Notes under the pieces: model-generated | What the model was told of the DNA's origin: nothing | Database searches by the model: none | What the model saw: the letters and a program-made list of their open reading frames with translations, nothing else | Made by a program: the position numbers and the translations under genes | Source of the DNA: Flammeovirgaceae bacterium | Lineage (GTDB): Bacteria > Bacteroidota > Bacteroidia > Cytophagales > Cyclobacteriaceae | Assembly: GCA_016712035.1 (NCBI GenBank) | Contig: JADJRT010000001.1 | Location: 496,001 to 560,000, forward strand | DNA: 64,000 nucleotides | Direction: 5' to 3' | Part shown: piece after piece, positions 17,103-27,038 of the stretch | Layout: every line of letters starts with the position of its first letter | How positions within the stretch are numbered: the first letter of the stretch is position 1

Positions 17103-19098
17103 CTATTTAATAATTTTAATTACTTTTTTTGTTTCGCCTGTGGTTACAATTAGGTAATAAAGACCGTTGGGTTGAGATGATAAATCAAGAACTTTAATGG
17201 ATTCATGCACGATAGGCTTTGAATTCATAATCTCACCACGACCGTTCAAAATTACAAATGTTGAGGATTCTAAACCATCTGTAATCAATCTAAACAAGCC
17301 GCTTGTTGAGGATTAGAAAACTTCAATTGAAGCCGGACGCTCATTTTCAATTCCAACAACGCGCTCTTCAAATTCATAAGGTTGGTCGGTACTGGGTATG
17401 GGTTGGCCGGCAAAGAGGGTACTCTCTCCGTTTAGCAAATAATAATTCATATTGGTGTAACCAACGTAGTCGCGACTAGTATTGCCACTAACCGGCTGCG
17501 AAGCAACATCGGCCGTTGTGCCTGTGTTCTCAATAATTAATGTAGAAAATGATCCCACCGACTTCCACGTATTTAATCCCCCCTCTTGCCTAAAGATAAC
17601 ATATCCGTTGCGATTTAAATAAACTCCAAATCTCAATTTATCTGTAACCATAGCATACGGAACTGCAGCTGTTGTGTTTTCGTAGTAATCTGTTGTGTTA
17701 GCATCATAGGTGTTTGACATAATTGTGGAAGTTGGGAGCAAGGCGAAACCATCCTTAAAAATTAAGCGACCATAATAAGCAGCATACGCATCCGTTAGGT
17801 GATTGCTTGTAAATGTTTTTCCAGCATACCGACTATCCTCACCCACAAAACCGACTATCATTTTATTGCGCCTAATATGGCTGCTAAGCAAAGCCCCGGT
17901 TGGGCCACCTTGTAAAAAACTAATGAATGGAGCATCATCATTTTCTACAAACAAAACTTTCTTTGCTGTACGGATTGCATTCCGCAATTCAATTTGATCT
18001 TCATCATTTGCTAATGCAGATACTTCCAGCAAGGCATAGGATGCGCCTAGCACATCCAGTCTTTCTTTGTACAGAGTTGCTTTGCCCGGAGCAGTTACAA
18101 CTAATACCGAATCAGAAACTTCGCTTGTTTCACTAACAAAATAATCTAACATCGCCACATTACCGGCATAGCCTTCTCCACCACTTAAAATTATTTCATA
18201 GTTCCCAGATTCTTCAATGGGGGTAGGTGCCACAGGTGTGACTGGGCCATTAGTAATCTCAAATGAATTCAGTTTAATGGTATGACCATGCAATAGTTGT
18301 GACGCTTGCACATTATCACTTACCATTTTATTGTTTTGGTAAACAGAAAAAGACTCAGCTTGATAAATTGAAACGGCCCCTGTTCCGTAAACAATTGCCA
18401 AATTATTTTCATCAATACAAAGTGCCGTACGATCGTCAACGCCAATTCCTGTTAGCATTTCGTTATGATGGATAAACCAATTTGTCATAAAGGCTAGAAG
18501 ACGAACACCTCTACCTCTTTCTGTAAAATGAGTGTCCACAATTATTCCTGGTAAAAAAGGGAGAAAATCGTTAGCTAATGTGATGTCATTATCATTAATG
18601 TTAACCAAAGCATCGTCAGGATAAACAGATCCATTTTGTGCAGTAAAAATAACGCCCGATAATATGGCCATGCCCGCAGAAGTACCGCTCATTACACCGC
18701 CTGCATTAAACTTATCTACAATGGCTTGCTCTGTTTTTGTGCTCTTTAAAATAATTATAATAATATGATTGATCTCCTCCCTTAAAGAAGAATGCATCAT
18801 ATTGCATCAACAAATCGTAAGTGGTTTGTTGGTCGGCCAACGTACGGCTATCTATTTTAATATTATCAGCCGCTACGGCACCCAACGATTTAAAATAATT
18901 GGGTATCCAGTTATCTTCAGTCGAGTAGCTGATCACTGCTACCTTTTTATTTTCTGAATGACTAACAGCCCATTGATAAGGGGCGTTACTCCAGCCCCCT
19001 TCTGTTTCCCCACCGCCACCAACTAACACTAGTTTACCTTGCGCGGTTGCTGCAATCGAAAAAGCTATAGTAATAAAATAAAAAACCAATCTCCACAT
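17103..19098 (-). pseudogene. Secreted cyanophycinase-like peptidase S51 protein with T9SS tail, disrupted
   Basis: Three pieces join into one protein of about 660 residues. The first (from ATG 19098) has a signal peptide and KLVLVGGGGETEGGW, ending at FFFKGGDQSYYYNYF. After a one-base shift near 18745 (TTTAAAG) the next frame continues with STKTEQAIVDKFNAGG and MSGTSAGMAILSG, the serine nucleophile motif of S51/cyanophycinase. DTHFTERGRGVRLL follows. A second S51-like domain (EIILSGGEGYAGN onwards) lacks the nucleophile motif. The frame stops at 17313-17315; in the same frame beyond the stop lies SGLFRLITDGLESS to YYLIVTTGETKKVIKIIK, a type A T9SS sorting tail. A shift plus an in-frame stop suggests real inactivation, though sequence error is possible. 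Confidence 0.75.
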
Positions 19099-19414
19099 CT
19101 CCAGTCCAGTTTGTTTCAAAGATTCTACTAATTCATTTCCCTTCCAATTAAAACTTTATAAACGGAATTACTCTTTTTGAGAAGTAGTTTTGTTAAAGTT
19201 AGAGATTTTGACACCTGAAATGTTTGCGAAAGTAGGCGCTGATGATTTGGGAAAGCGGAGGCAACAGATTTGGATAAGTTTACGTCTGGTAGCCGAATAT
19301 AAATTTGGGATTCTAAATTTTGGACAATCGCGCCCCGTATTAATTGCTGGAATTAAATTCCCCACGCATTATGCTGACTAAATCTTTATAACTTTAAATA
19401 GATGTTAGCGTAAA

Positions 19415-20188
19415 TCACTTTTTGTTACTCACTACTTCGCCAATCATGCGTAACCCATCCAATGTTAAATTGGGTTCTACCGCGTGAAAGAAATCATGAA
19501 GCGGAGAAATGATGGATGACAAACCTCCGGTAGCAATAGCATGACATTCTTCCTGTACTTCTTCGCGGATTTTTAGAACCATGTTCCGAACCAGACCTTC
19601 GTAGCCAATTAAAATTCCTGATTGAATGGCAGTAACCGTATTTTTTCCCAACGCTGAGGTCGGCATTACCAGCGGCACATCAAAAAGTTTAGCTGTGTTT
19701 TGTGATAAAGATCGAATAGCTGTTTTAAGACCCGGAGCAATAGATACACCGAGAATTTTTCCAGTGGATGAGATGGTCGTAAATGTGAGTGCGGTTCCGA
19801 AATCAACAACAATACACGCTTTCTTGTATTTGAAATGAGCCGCGGCCGCGTTGGCAACCAGGTCTGATCCAATTTCAAAAGGATTGAGAATATCGATGGG
19901 TAGTTGATCATATACTTTCGGCCCCAGCACAATGGGATCTTTGTCAAACAAGGTACGCGATACATTTTTGATTTTGTCTGTCATGGCCGGCACAACGCTG
20001 CTTAGCACAATGGTGTTTACCAATCCTAGTTCAGTACTTGACTCAAAAAAGTAATCGCGGATTTTTACCCCAAAATAGAGTTCAGGCAAATCGGGTCTTG
20101 ATGGAATGCGCCAGATGTGTTTCCATTCCCCATCTTTCCACAAGCCTGCGGTGATATCACTATTGCCGATGTCGAACGCGAGCAGCAT
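19415..20188 (-). CDS. coaX: Type III pantothenate kinase
   Basis: 257 residues, full length. AFDIGNSDITAGLW at residues 4-17 is the phosphate-binding motif of the ASKHA fold, VVDFGTALTFTTIS contains the second phosphate motif, and GVSIAPGLKTAIRSLSQ supplies the type III pantothenate-binding Gly-Arg region. It catalyses the first step of coenzyme A synthesis and is monovalent-cation dependent and not feedback-inhibited by CoA, as known for the family. The 316 bases to the right (19099-19414) have no convincing gene. Confidence 0.93.
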   Translation of the reverse strand: MLLAFDIGNSDITAGLWKDGEWKHIWRIPSRPDLPELYFGVKIRDYFFESSTELGLVNTIVLSSVVPAMTDKIKNVSRTLFDKDPIVLGPKVYDQLPIDILNPFEIGSDLVANAAAAHFKYKKACIVVDFGTALTFTTISSTGKILGVSIAPGLKTAIRSLSQNTAKLFDVPLVMPTSALGKNTVTAIQSGILIGYEGLVRNMVLKIREEVQEECHAIATGGLSSIISPLHDFFHAVEPNLTLDGLRMIGEVVSNKK

Positions 20189-20204
20189 TTAAGAGATGAG
20201 GATT

Positions 20205-20226
20205 TCGGTTTGTGAGGACACAAACC
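20205..20226. repeat. Short perfect hairpin upstream of coaX
   Basis: CGGTTTGTG (20205-20213) and CACAAACCG (20218-20226) form a nine-base stem with an AGGA loop, 17 bases upstream of the coaX start. It lies in the coaX leader if transcription begins further right. Role unknown; it could be a repeat-family hairpin or a leader structure. Confidence 0.5.
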
Positions 20227-20319
20227 GAGGGGTTAGGATACGAAACGCGAGAAGCATGTTGCAAAATGCAAATAATTTTGCAATCAGAAATACTTGCTTG
20301 CAAATTCAACCATAAAATA

Positions 20320-20345
20320 AAGATCGCAACCTGAGCCGCGATCTT
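20320..20345 (-). terminator. Intrinsic terminator after the head-GIN lipoprotein gene
   Basis: AAGATCGC (20320-20327) and GCGATCTT (20338-20345) form an eight-base stem with a ten-base loop. On the reverse strand the stem is followed by TATTTTATGG, a T-rich tail. It lies 24 bases past the stop of the 20369-21070 gene. Confidence 0.65.
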
Positions 20346-20368
20346 GATGTTTAATCTCTTTTTGAAAA

Positions 20369-21070
20369 TTAATCCTGTCTCACCACACTTGATCCCGAAG
20401 ATTCTGAAATTACATTGGGCGTACCTCGGTAAAGGACCACACTAGCACCACTTACAGATGCTTTTAATTCATCGGCAACATTTACCTTGCCATTGCTCGC
20501 CCCCGATACAATCAGGGTAGCTTGTTTTGTTACAAAGTCAAACGCGGTAAGGATGGAGGCGCCTGAAATACTACCGTCAAGCAATTGTCCTTCGCCTTGT
20601 AAGCGAAGTTGTGAGGCACCCGTAATGTTGAAATGGATTTCATTCACATTCATAGTTAATTGCGCAAGAGATGCGCCTGATAGCGAAAAATCCATTCGGT
20701 TTGAATTTGCGAATCCTGCAATGCGCGCATTACTGGCACCTGATAAACTAACGCCATTTAATGTTGGCAGAGTAATCGTTATATAGGTTTCGTATTGTCT
20801 CTTTTTACTTTGATTAAAACGCAACTCCAGCGAATTTCCATTTTTTACAACCCGCAGATCATCCAGATTTCTGCGATCACCTTCAGCTTCAATAGAGAAA
20901 TTCTCACCATAATTTATGGTAAGGACAAGCGCGTCTTCGGCTTCTATCCGGTCAAAATCTACCTCGGCATAATTTTGTTTGTCCTGCTGTCTGGGTCCTG
21001 GGTCTTCTTCGTTACATGCCGATACCAAAACGAGAGCAGCGAAAATCATAATCAAATTGATCTTTTTCAT
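20369..21070 (-). CDS. Head GIN domain (DUF2807) lipoprotein
   Basis: 233 residues with lipoprotein signal FAALVLVSAC. The body is a repetitive right-handed beta-helix-like fold with GxSxA steps (VSLSGASNARIAGF, FSLSGASLAQLTM, GSISGASILTAF, VSGASNGKVNVA), the DUF2807 hallmark. Such proteins are common cell-surface or periplasmic proteins of Bacteroidota with no defined activity. The start lies 18 bases downstream of a two-box promoter shared with the sigma factor and TonB receptor genes, so it is probably an output of that ECF sigma factor. Confidence 0.85.
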   Translation of the reverse strand: MKKINLIMIFAALVLVSACNEEDPGPRQQDKQNYAEVDFDRIEAEDALVLTINYGENFSIEAEGDRRNLDDLRVVKNGNSLELRFNQSKKRQYETYITITLPTLNGVSLSGASNARIAGFANSNRMDFSLSGASLAQLTMNVNEIHFNITGASQLRLQGEGQLLDGSISGASILTAFDFVTKQATLIVSGASNGKVNVADELKASVSGASVVLYRGTPNVISESSGSSVVRQD

Positions 21071-21087
21071 AATAAGGGTATTTGTGT

Positions 21088-21117
21088 GTAAGACAATTGG
21101 AGGTAGTAAAACCCCTA
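21088..21117 (-). promoter_or_regulatory. ECF sigma-type promoter of the head-GIN gene
   Basis: On the reverse strand, TAGGGGT (21117-21111) is followed after exactly 15 bases by TGTCTTAC (21095-21088). Both boxes and the 15-base spacing match the sites in front of the TonB receptor and sigma factor genes. The -10 box ends 17 bases before the start codon. Confidence 0.7.
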
Positions 21118-21133
21118 GTCATCTAATGAAATT

Positions 21134-23485
21134 TTAAAATTCAATACGATAGCTAAGTATAGGTAATAGCGGCAGCATGTACCATTTTTCAGTTTTTCCG
21201 CTTTGTGCATCATAATACTGGCCGCCCAGGTTTTTCTGATTGGTTACATTTTGAATGTCCAGAGCCAACGTAGTTGTTGCATGCGGACGATTGCGCTTCA
21301 GGCTAAGCTTTAAATCCATACGGAAATAATCGGGTAATTGTTCTGTAAATGCTAAAGATTCTACATACCGGGTTTCTCCGAACTCAACCGATTTTTCATA
21401 GTCGATAGGAGTGGTCCAAAAGCCACCGGTATAAATTGTTCTGAGATTAAGCCCAAACGTGCGATTCTTTTTAAGCGGATAATCTTTACCTGCAGTAAAA
21501 CTGAGAGCGTGGTTTCCGTTGAATTTTGTATTTCTCCACACATCATCAAGGGCTTTGTATTGTGAGTTATAGAGCGATCCTGAAAACAGGAAGTATAAAT
21601 TGTTGTGCAAGAACTGTTCAATGGTTAACTCAACGCCATAGTTTTTACCAACACCCTCATTCACCATGGCCACCGTAGCGTAGCCATCTTCTACCACCAA
21701 AGACGAAACGGGACTGGTAATATCGTTTTCAACAGCTACGTTGAACAATTGTTGATAGTACGTTTCGGCCTTTACACGCAGATATTTTGTAAGGGATCGA
21801 TCAAATGCTAAAACAAAATGATGTGCCTTATTAAAGCCAAGATTTAAATTCGGTTGTGTCAGTATTCCATTTTCCTGTTGGATTTGAGCTTGATAGACAC
21901 CGATAGATTGCATTTGACTATGTAATCCATAACCCATACTGATGGATTGCTTTTCACTTACGTTGTATTGCGCAGAAATCCGCGGCTCAACCGAAAACGT
22001 TTTATTGTCATTTAGAAAAAGTAAGTGTACGCCTGAATTGAGCGTAAGTTTTTCGATAGGCCGGTAACTCCATTGTGAAAAGGCTTGCAACGTACGGGCA
22101 TGTGAAGTAGAATTTAGAGGCTCTTCAATTTGATTAGTTTCTTTATCAAGATATCGATCTGTTAAATTGTAGGCATACTGCTTTAGATACACGCCCGAAC
22201 GAAGATTATTTTTCGCATTTAATTTATTGTTAATAACTGAGGCAAGAGTAATCCGTTTTGTCGTATACGCTGACTTATAATTGAATTGCGGATTATAATT
22301 ATTGTCAAGACGATCTTCCTGATCTCCATAGTTATGTCCTGAAAAAAGTACGGTCGTTTGTAAAAAAGTATTGAGGTTAAGTGTGATGGTGTGTTTAAGT
22401 CCGGTCACACCCGTGTTGGAGAAATAGGTATAATCGTAACGTTGATAATCCTCTTCCCATAGGGTAGAATCTTTTTTAGCGTTTTGATTCTGATCACTGA
22501 GTCCACCAAAACCAAACAACGAAAAGTTTCCAAGTTTTTTGGTAGGAAGATAGATGTTGTACGAAAGATCCTGAAAGTTGGTAACCGCATCGCCAACGTT
22601 TAGTCCTAAATTTGACAATACACTTAATGTTGAATATCGGTAATTAATTAAATACGAACCGCGATAATTTTTTGAGAATGGACCTTCAGCCGCTACGTCC
22701 AATCCTAAAAAGCCAGCCTGTACTGTGTACTCGCGCTTCTCATTGTTTCCTTTGCGGAGATTCAGATCAAATACTCCAGCCAGTGCGTTGCCATACTCTG
22801 CCGCAAAGGCACCGGTTGAAAAATCGGAATTAGATAAAAGCTGTGTACTAAGAATAGAAATACCACCACCCGAGGAGGCGACATCTGCAAAATGATTTGG
22901 GTTTGGGATATCAACACCCTCCATTCGCCACAATAAACCGGTGGGCGAATTACCACGAATAGATATTGAATTATTTCCATCATCTGTTGAAACGACACCC
23001 GCAAAAGATACCGCAGCGCGTGCGGGATCGTTCACGGCAGCGGCAAACTTTCGGGTTTCTTCCACTGAAAAAGTACGCGTACTTACGGTGGCCATTTCGT
23101 TAATGGGCTTATTCTTTTCAAGGTCAGGCCTTACCACAATTTCATTAAGTTGCGTGATGTCTTCTTCTATGGAGAGTGTAAGAACAACCTCTTTGCCCGA
23201 GTTGACTGTAACATTGGGAATCGTTATGTCTTTGTATCCGATAAAGGAGACCCTGAGAGTGTGCGTGCCAACAGGAATTCTTTCCAGTTTGAAATTTCCA
23301 TCTGGATCAGTTGTGGTACCAACCAATGGATTCGAGTTCATTATCACAACCGAGGCACCGGGTAATGAGGATTGCGAAATCTTATCTACAACCGTCCCGC
23401 GCACAGTTTGTGTAGGCGATTGAGCTTGAAGATTCAGATTAACAAGTAAGACAAGAATAAAGGCAAAGTGAACGGGGTTTTTCAT
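21134..23485 (-). CDS. TonB-dependent receptor with carboxypeptidase-like regulatory domain
   Basis: 783 residues. Signal peptide (FILVLLVNLNLQAQ), then a carboxypeptidase-regulatory domain (about 25-110, SSLPGASVVIMNSNPLVGTT), a plug (SISIRGNSPTGLLWRMEGVD), and a barrel rich in alternating aromatic residues ending LSYRIEF with the terminal Phe required for Bam assembly. It lacks a SusD partner, so it is a stand-alone receptor of the CirA/FecA-like type rather than SusC. Located in the ECF sigma/FecR cluster and preceded by a copy of the shared promoter. The ligand (iron chelate, peptide or other) is not evident. Confidence 0.88.
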   Translation of the reverse strand: MKNPVHFAFILVLLVNLNLQAQSPTQTVRGTVVDKISQSSLPGASVVIMNSNPLVGTTTDPDGNFKLERIPVGTHTLRVSFIGYKDITIPNVTVNSGKEVVLTLSIEEDITQLNEIVVRPDLEKNKPINEMATVSTRTFSVEETRKFAAAVNDPARAAVSFAGVVSTDDGNNSISIRGNSPTGLLWRMEGVDIPNPNHFADVASSGGGISILSTQLLSNSDFSTGAFAAEYGNALAGVFDLNLRKGNNEKREYTVQAGFLGLDVAAEGPFSKNYRGSYLINYRYSTLSVLSNLGLNVGDAVTNFQDLSYNIYLPTKKLGNFSLFGFGGLSDQNQNAKKDSTLWEEDYQRYDYTYFSNTGVTGLKHTITLNLNTFLQTTVLFSGHNYGDQEDRLDNNYNPQFNYKSAYTTKRITLASVINNKLNAKNNLRSGVYLKQYAYNLTDRYLDKETNQIEEPLNSTSHARTLQAFSQWSYRPIEKLTLNSGVHLLFLNDNKTFSVEPRISAQYNVSEKQSISMGYGLHSQMQSIGVYQAQIQQENGILTQPNLNLGFNKAHHFVLAFDRSLTKYLRVKAETYYQQLFNVAVENDITSPVSSLVVEDGYATVAMVNEGVGKNYGVELTIEQFLHNNLYFLFSGSLYNSQYKALDDVWRNTKFNGNHALSFTAGKDYPLKKNRTFGLNLRTIYTGGFWTTPIDYEKSVEFGETRYVESLAFTEQLPDYFRMDLKLSLKRNRPHATTTLALDIQNVTNQKNLGGQYYDAQSGKTEKWYMLPLLPILSYRIEF

Positions 23486-23505
23486 AAAATCGGTTAAATA
23501 TGATC

Positions 23506-23535
23506 TTATGACAAACGACTAGCTGTGTACCCCTA
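23506..23535 (-). promoter_or_regulatory. ECF sigma-type promoter of the TonB receptor gene
   Basis: On the reverse strand, TAGGGGT (23535-23529), 15 bases, then TGTCATAA (23513-23506). The -10-like octamer is identical to that before the sigma factor gene. The start codon follows 20 bases later. Confidence 0.72.
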
Positions 23536-23577
23536 AGCCAAAGGAAATTTTTAATTGAAATAATTATGCGCGATGAT

Positions 23578-25415
23578 TTATAAAAACCGCAAAGCTATCT
23601 TAGCTCCTAACCACATCTTCAGATTAATATCCGTACCAACATTCTCATCGTAAAAGATGTTTGGTTTAAAATCGGTAAATAACTGAGGATAATCGCTGTA
23701 GGATGGTCTTGTCAAATAGCCATTCAAGGTTATTCCAGTGGCAAGCGAGAACTTTTTAGCCAGTTGAAAATCCAGACCTACATAAAGTTTATTCAGTGAA
23801 CTAAGTTCATCAGTAAAACTTCCTTTGTTCACATGTTGGCTTAATAAATCGATATCAATCGACAGCCAACGATTTATCCGGGGTGAGGTTCCTAACCCGT
23901 ACCCAAATGTCCAAACAGAAGTATCTGTAGGTTCAATGGACTGGGTAGGTTTGAGTCCAGCCATCAATTGACTATAGAATTTTTTTACTCCGGTGCGAAA
24001 GGCCAGATTGGTATAAAAAACCTCATCGGCTGAAAGTTCAATTTTATGATAGCCCTTCTTAACAATACTGATTAAGCCGATCGGGACACCACCGAGTGTG
24101 TCTGCGTAATTTATCAATCCAATTTGAGTACCGCGTACTTCTTTGCCGTGGTTGAAGAGAACAGAAATCTGAGATCCCGTAATTTTTTCAGTAGCAATAT
24201 TGGCGGCCCCTGCAAACTGCGATCCCACATAGTCGCCTATCTGAACATTTCCAAAACCTGCCACCTGCACACCTTGCGATGGTAAGCGGGTAGCATTAAC
24301 ATTGCTAAAGCCAGCTACTTGTACCCCATTCATCTTACCCAAATTGGTATTAGCAAAACCAGCCACCTGCACACCGCGTGTGTTACCTAAATTGGTATTG
24401 GCAAAACCTGCCAGTTGTACCGCCTCGGTTTCATCCCCATTAACGTTAGCAAAACCTGCACCCTGTATACCATAGACTTTGCCCCCAACCGCATTTGCAA
24501 AACCTGCTAGTTGAAGCCAGCTTACATCGCCCCGATCGAGATTGAAGAAAAAAGCCCAATTCGATTTCTCGTATTGCCTAAAGAATATCCACCAAAAATG
24601 TTAATCGAATAATCGTTAACAATATTCCCGCTAAGGCGACCATTGGTACCGAGAAAGGGTAAGAATGAAACCTGTACCAGTTCGTGAAGCGTGTCACTGA
24701 TATTTTGAACATTGGGTTCAGACTCATAAGGAAAGCTTAGTATTTCTTTTTTAATAATGGATACGGTATCCACGGATTTTGTTTGTGCAGCTATTTCAAA
24801 GGTATCCTTCTTGATGGGATTGATGGAGATAGTTAAGTATTGATTGCTAGGAGCGGTGATACTTACCAATGTATCGCGATAATTTTTCTTGCTTACAGAA
24901 AGAGAAATCGAATCTGTCTTTTTTTCTATTTTGAGTTTGAAATATCCAAAGTCATCAGTAACCGCAGAAGTGAGCGTAAGCTTATCGTACACACTGGCGT
25001 TTGAAATTTTATCTCCGGTAGATTCGTCTTGCACATAGCCATTAATAATAACGACAACAATATTATTTTTAACGGGTGCCGGTGCCGACCGGGTAAGAAT
25101 CAGGTAGTTGCCTTTTTCCTTATAGTTCATTGATCCGTTGAATATTTCATTCAGGATACTCCGCACCGTTTGGTTAGTTGCGTCAATTGAAATTTCCTGA
25201 TTGGAATCAATGATGGCGCTATTATAGGAAAAAGAGAATCCGGCCGCCTGCCCAATGCGATTTAGAACGGAAGGGGTTTTTTCGTTGCTGGCACGTATTG
25301 AAGCAGAACGCTCCAGAATAGGGTTCTGCTTCTGCTGCCCTATTGAATAGAAGGAGCACGCCACGGCTGAAAGAAAAATGAAATAGAATAGTCTCATGCG
25401 TATTATTGATCGCAT
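23578..25415 (-). CDS. STN-domain protein with LA_2272-type surface repeats, split by one-base shift
   Basis: Two frames join to about 610 residues. The first (25415 or ATG 25397 down to about 24556) has a signal peptide, an STN (secretin/TonB short N-terminal) domain (SVLNRIGQAAGFSFSYNS), and a CarboxypepD-like domain (GYVQDESTGDKISNASVYDK). It then runs into IFGGYSLGNTRNRIG. A missing G in the GGG at 24555-24557 would restore AFFFNLDRGDVSWLQLAGFA. About ten LA_2272 repeats follow (VQLAGFANTNLGNTRG, VQVAGFANTNLGKMNG), then a barrel-like tail ending ALRFL. It follows fecR, so it may sense or display the signal for the ECF system. Role inferred. Confidence 0.75.
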
Positions 25416-26413
25416 CCCTTACCATCCAGGATTATTTCGTCATTTTTTCGGGTGAGAGTCAGCCCCATAGTTTCGGCAATTACTTCCGCGATAATAGATG
25501 CATTGTCTTCTTTAAAAGAAGCTGTTAGCCGGCAGGAGTAAATTTTTTCGCTGGCCAAAATGATTTTAGAATCATATACTTCATTCAGAAGATTGACCAC
25601 CGAGCGTAAATCAGTGTTGTTGAAACTGAACACTTTAGTTTTGTATGCAAGCGCGTTGGTATCGGGCTTATCGACACGGTAAAATGCTTTGTTACGTTTG
25701 CTGTAAATTGCTTTTTGTCCTGCCTGCAGATTAAGGCCTGAATCCAGTAGCGTGTAGAATTGAACCTCACCTTGAGTTACTATTATTTCAATGGTATCCT
25801 TGTCGGGATAAGCCTTTAAGTTGAATTCGGTTCCGATATCGCGTACCAACACATCTTCAGCTTCTATTACAAAGGGGTTTTCTTCTTCATGCTTTACGGA
25901 AAAGAATGCCTCGCCTTCTAATTTAACCCTGCGTGTTTTTTCCCGAGGATTATATTCATAGGTTAGTTGACTTTTTTTATTTAAAAAAGCAGTGCTGCCA
26001 TCAGGCAAAGTATCCTGTACGGTTATGGAATCAGAAGAGAGTGCCAATGTTTGAACAGGCGGAAACAATTGTTGATAATAGAAGTAGCTAACCCCAAGGA
26101 GTATAATAACCCCAGCGGCTATCCGCCAAACAAGATTAATTGAAAATGTATTTTTAGGATGTAGCGGGACAACATTTCCAGCTGAATGCGCGAGTTTGTT
26201 TTTTACCTTTTGCCAGGCAAAATCGGTATCAAATTGAATGTAGACATCTGCGGAAGCGGCCTTTTCAAAAATTGTTTTAAGCTGCTGGTAATATTTTCGA
26301 TTGTCTTCAGTGAGTTGAACCCACCGATCTACTTCCGCTTTTTCTTGTGCAGAACCCTCCCCGGCTAGCACTTTGCCAATCAACTCATCCATATCGTTCC
26401 ACACAGTATCCAT
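25403..26413 (-). CDS. FecR family anti-sigma factor
   Basis: 336 residues. The N-terminal cytoplasmic sigma-binding part (residues 1-85) is followed by one transmembrane helix (about 90-108, IAAGVIILLGVSYFY). A periplasmic FecR domain comes next with DGSTAFLNKKSQLTYEY and GEAFFSVKHEEENPFVIEA, and a C-terminal STN-like segment with FNNTDLRSVVNLLNEVY. It transmits signal-receptor occupancy to the ECF sigma factor. Its ATG overlaps the sigma factor stop by one base, so the two are co-translated. Confidence 0.92.
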   Translation of the reverse strand: MDTVWNDMDELIGKVLAGEGSAQEKAEVDRWVQLTEDNRKYYQQLKTIFEKAASADVYIQFDTDFAWQKVKNKLAHSAGNVVPLHPKNTFSINLVWRIAAGVIILLGVSYFYYQQLFPPVQTLALSSDSITVQDTLPDGSTAFLNKKSQLTYEYNPREKTRRVKLEGEAFFSVKHEEENPFVIEAEDVLVRDIGTEFNLKAYPDKDTIEIIVTQGEVQFYTLLDSGLNLQAGQKAIYSKRNKAFYRVDKPDTNALAYKTKVFSFNNTDLRSVVNLLNEVYDSKIILASEKIYSCRLTASFKEDNASIIAEVIAETMGLTLTRKNDEIILDGKGCDQ

Positions 26414-26991
26414 TACACCAGCCAGTCTTTCATGAAAATTAAAAACAACGGTAAATATTCTTTTAATTGAACACGCATCAACTTCAATGCTTTGCCCATA
26501 TGATTCTCAACGGTCTTTACAGAAATCTGTAATTGGTCGGCAATCTCCTGATACTTTAATTCTTCAAACCGGCTCAACTGGAACACCAGGCGACATTGTT
26601 CGGGCAAGGTTTTCATTGCCTCCGAAATTTTTATCTCTAATTCCGCAGCGTGCACTTTTTGTGATACGGATTCGTGCGAGACTTCAGAAACTGCTAACTC
26701 ATGGGCTACATGTTGTTGCTTAATCTTTTCGTGTTTGATCACATTGAGGCAACTGTTGCGCACCATGCGATACAGGTAAGACTTTACTGAAGTTTCGATG
26801 GTCAGACTGTTTCGCTTATCCCAAACGGTGATAAACGATGACTGCACTACTTCTTCGGCTTCCTCTTTGTCTTGCAAAAAGGAGTAGGCGTAACGGCAAA
26901 GCGGTTGGTAATAGGTTCTAAAAATCATTTCAAAAGCACTTTCGTTGCCTAGCTGGAGTGTTTCCAATACCTGCTTTTCCAATAAATCCAC
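26413..26991 (-). CDS. ECF RNA polymerase sigma factor, FecI-like
   Basis: 192 residues. Region 2 (YYQPLCRYAYSFLQDKEEAE, then VVQSSFITVWDKR) binds core polymerase and the -10 element. Region 4 (LPEQCRLVFQLSRFEELKYQ, then ADQLQISVKTVENHMGKAL) is the -35-reading helix-turn-helix. Typical of the Bacteroidota sigma-70 family paired with FecR. It is preceded by its own copy of the TAGGGGT-N15-TGTCATAA site, so it probably activates itself along with the TonB receptor and head-GIN genes. Confidence 0.93.
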   Translation of the reverse strand: MDLLEKQVLETLQLGNESAFEMIFRTYYQPLCRYAYSFLQDKEEAEEVVQSSFITVWDKRNSLTIETSVKSYLYRMVRNSCLNVIKHEKIKQQHVAHELAVSEVSHESVSQKVHAAELEIKISEAMKTLPEQCRLVFQLSRFEELKYQEIADQLQISVKTVENHMGKALKLMRVQLKEYLPLFLIFMKDWLV

Positions 26992-27038
26992 CAGTTATGA
27001 AATGTTTTGGTGCAATTTACGGGTTTAGGCCGTTGTGG

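Noticed and set aside
19168..19381. Reading frames on both strands between the S51 pseudogene and coaX
   Set aside because: Both frames are short, overlap one another completely, and I recognise no motif; the stretch 19099-19414 is best left without a gene.
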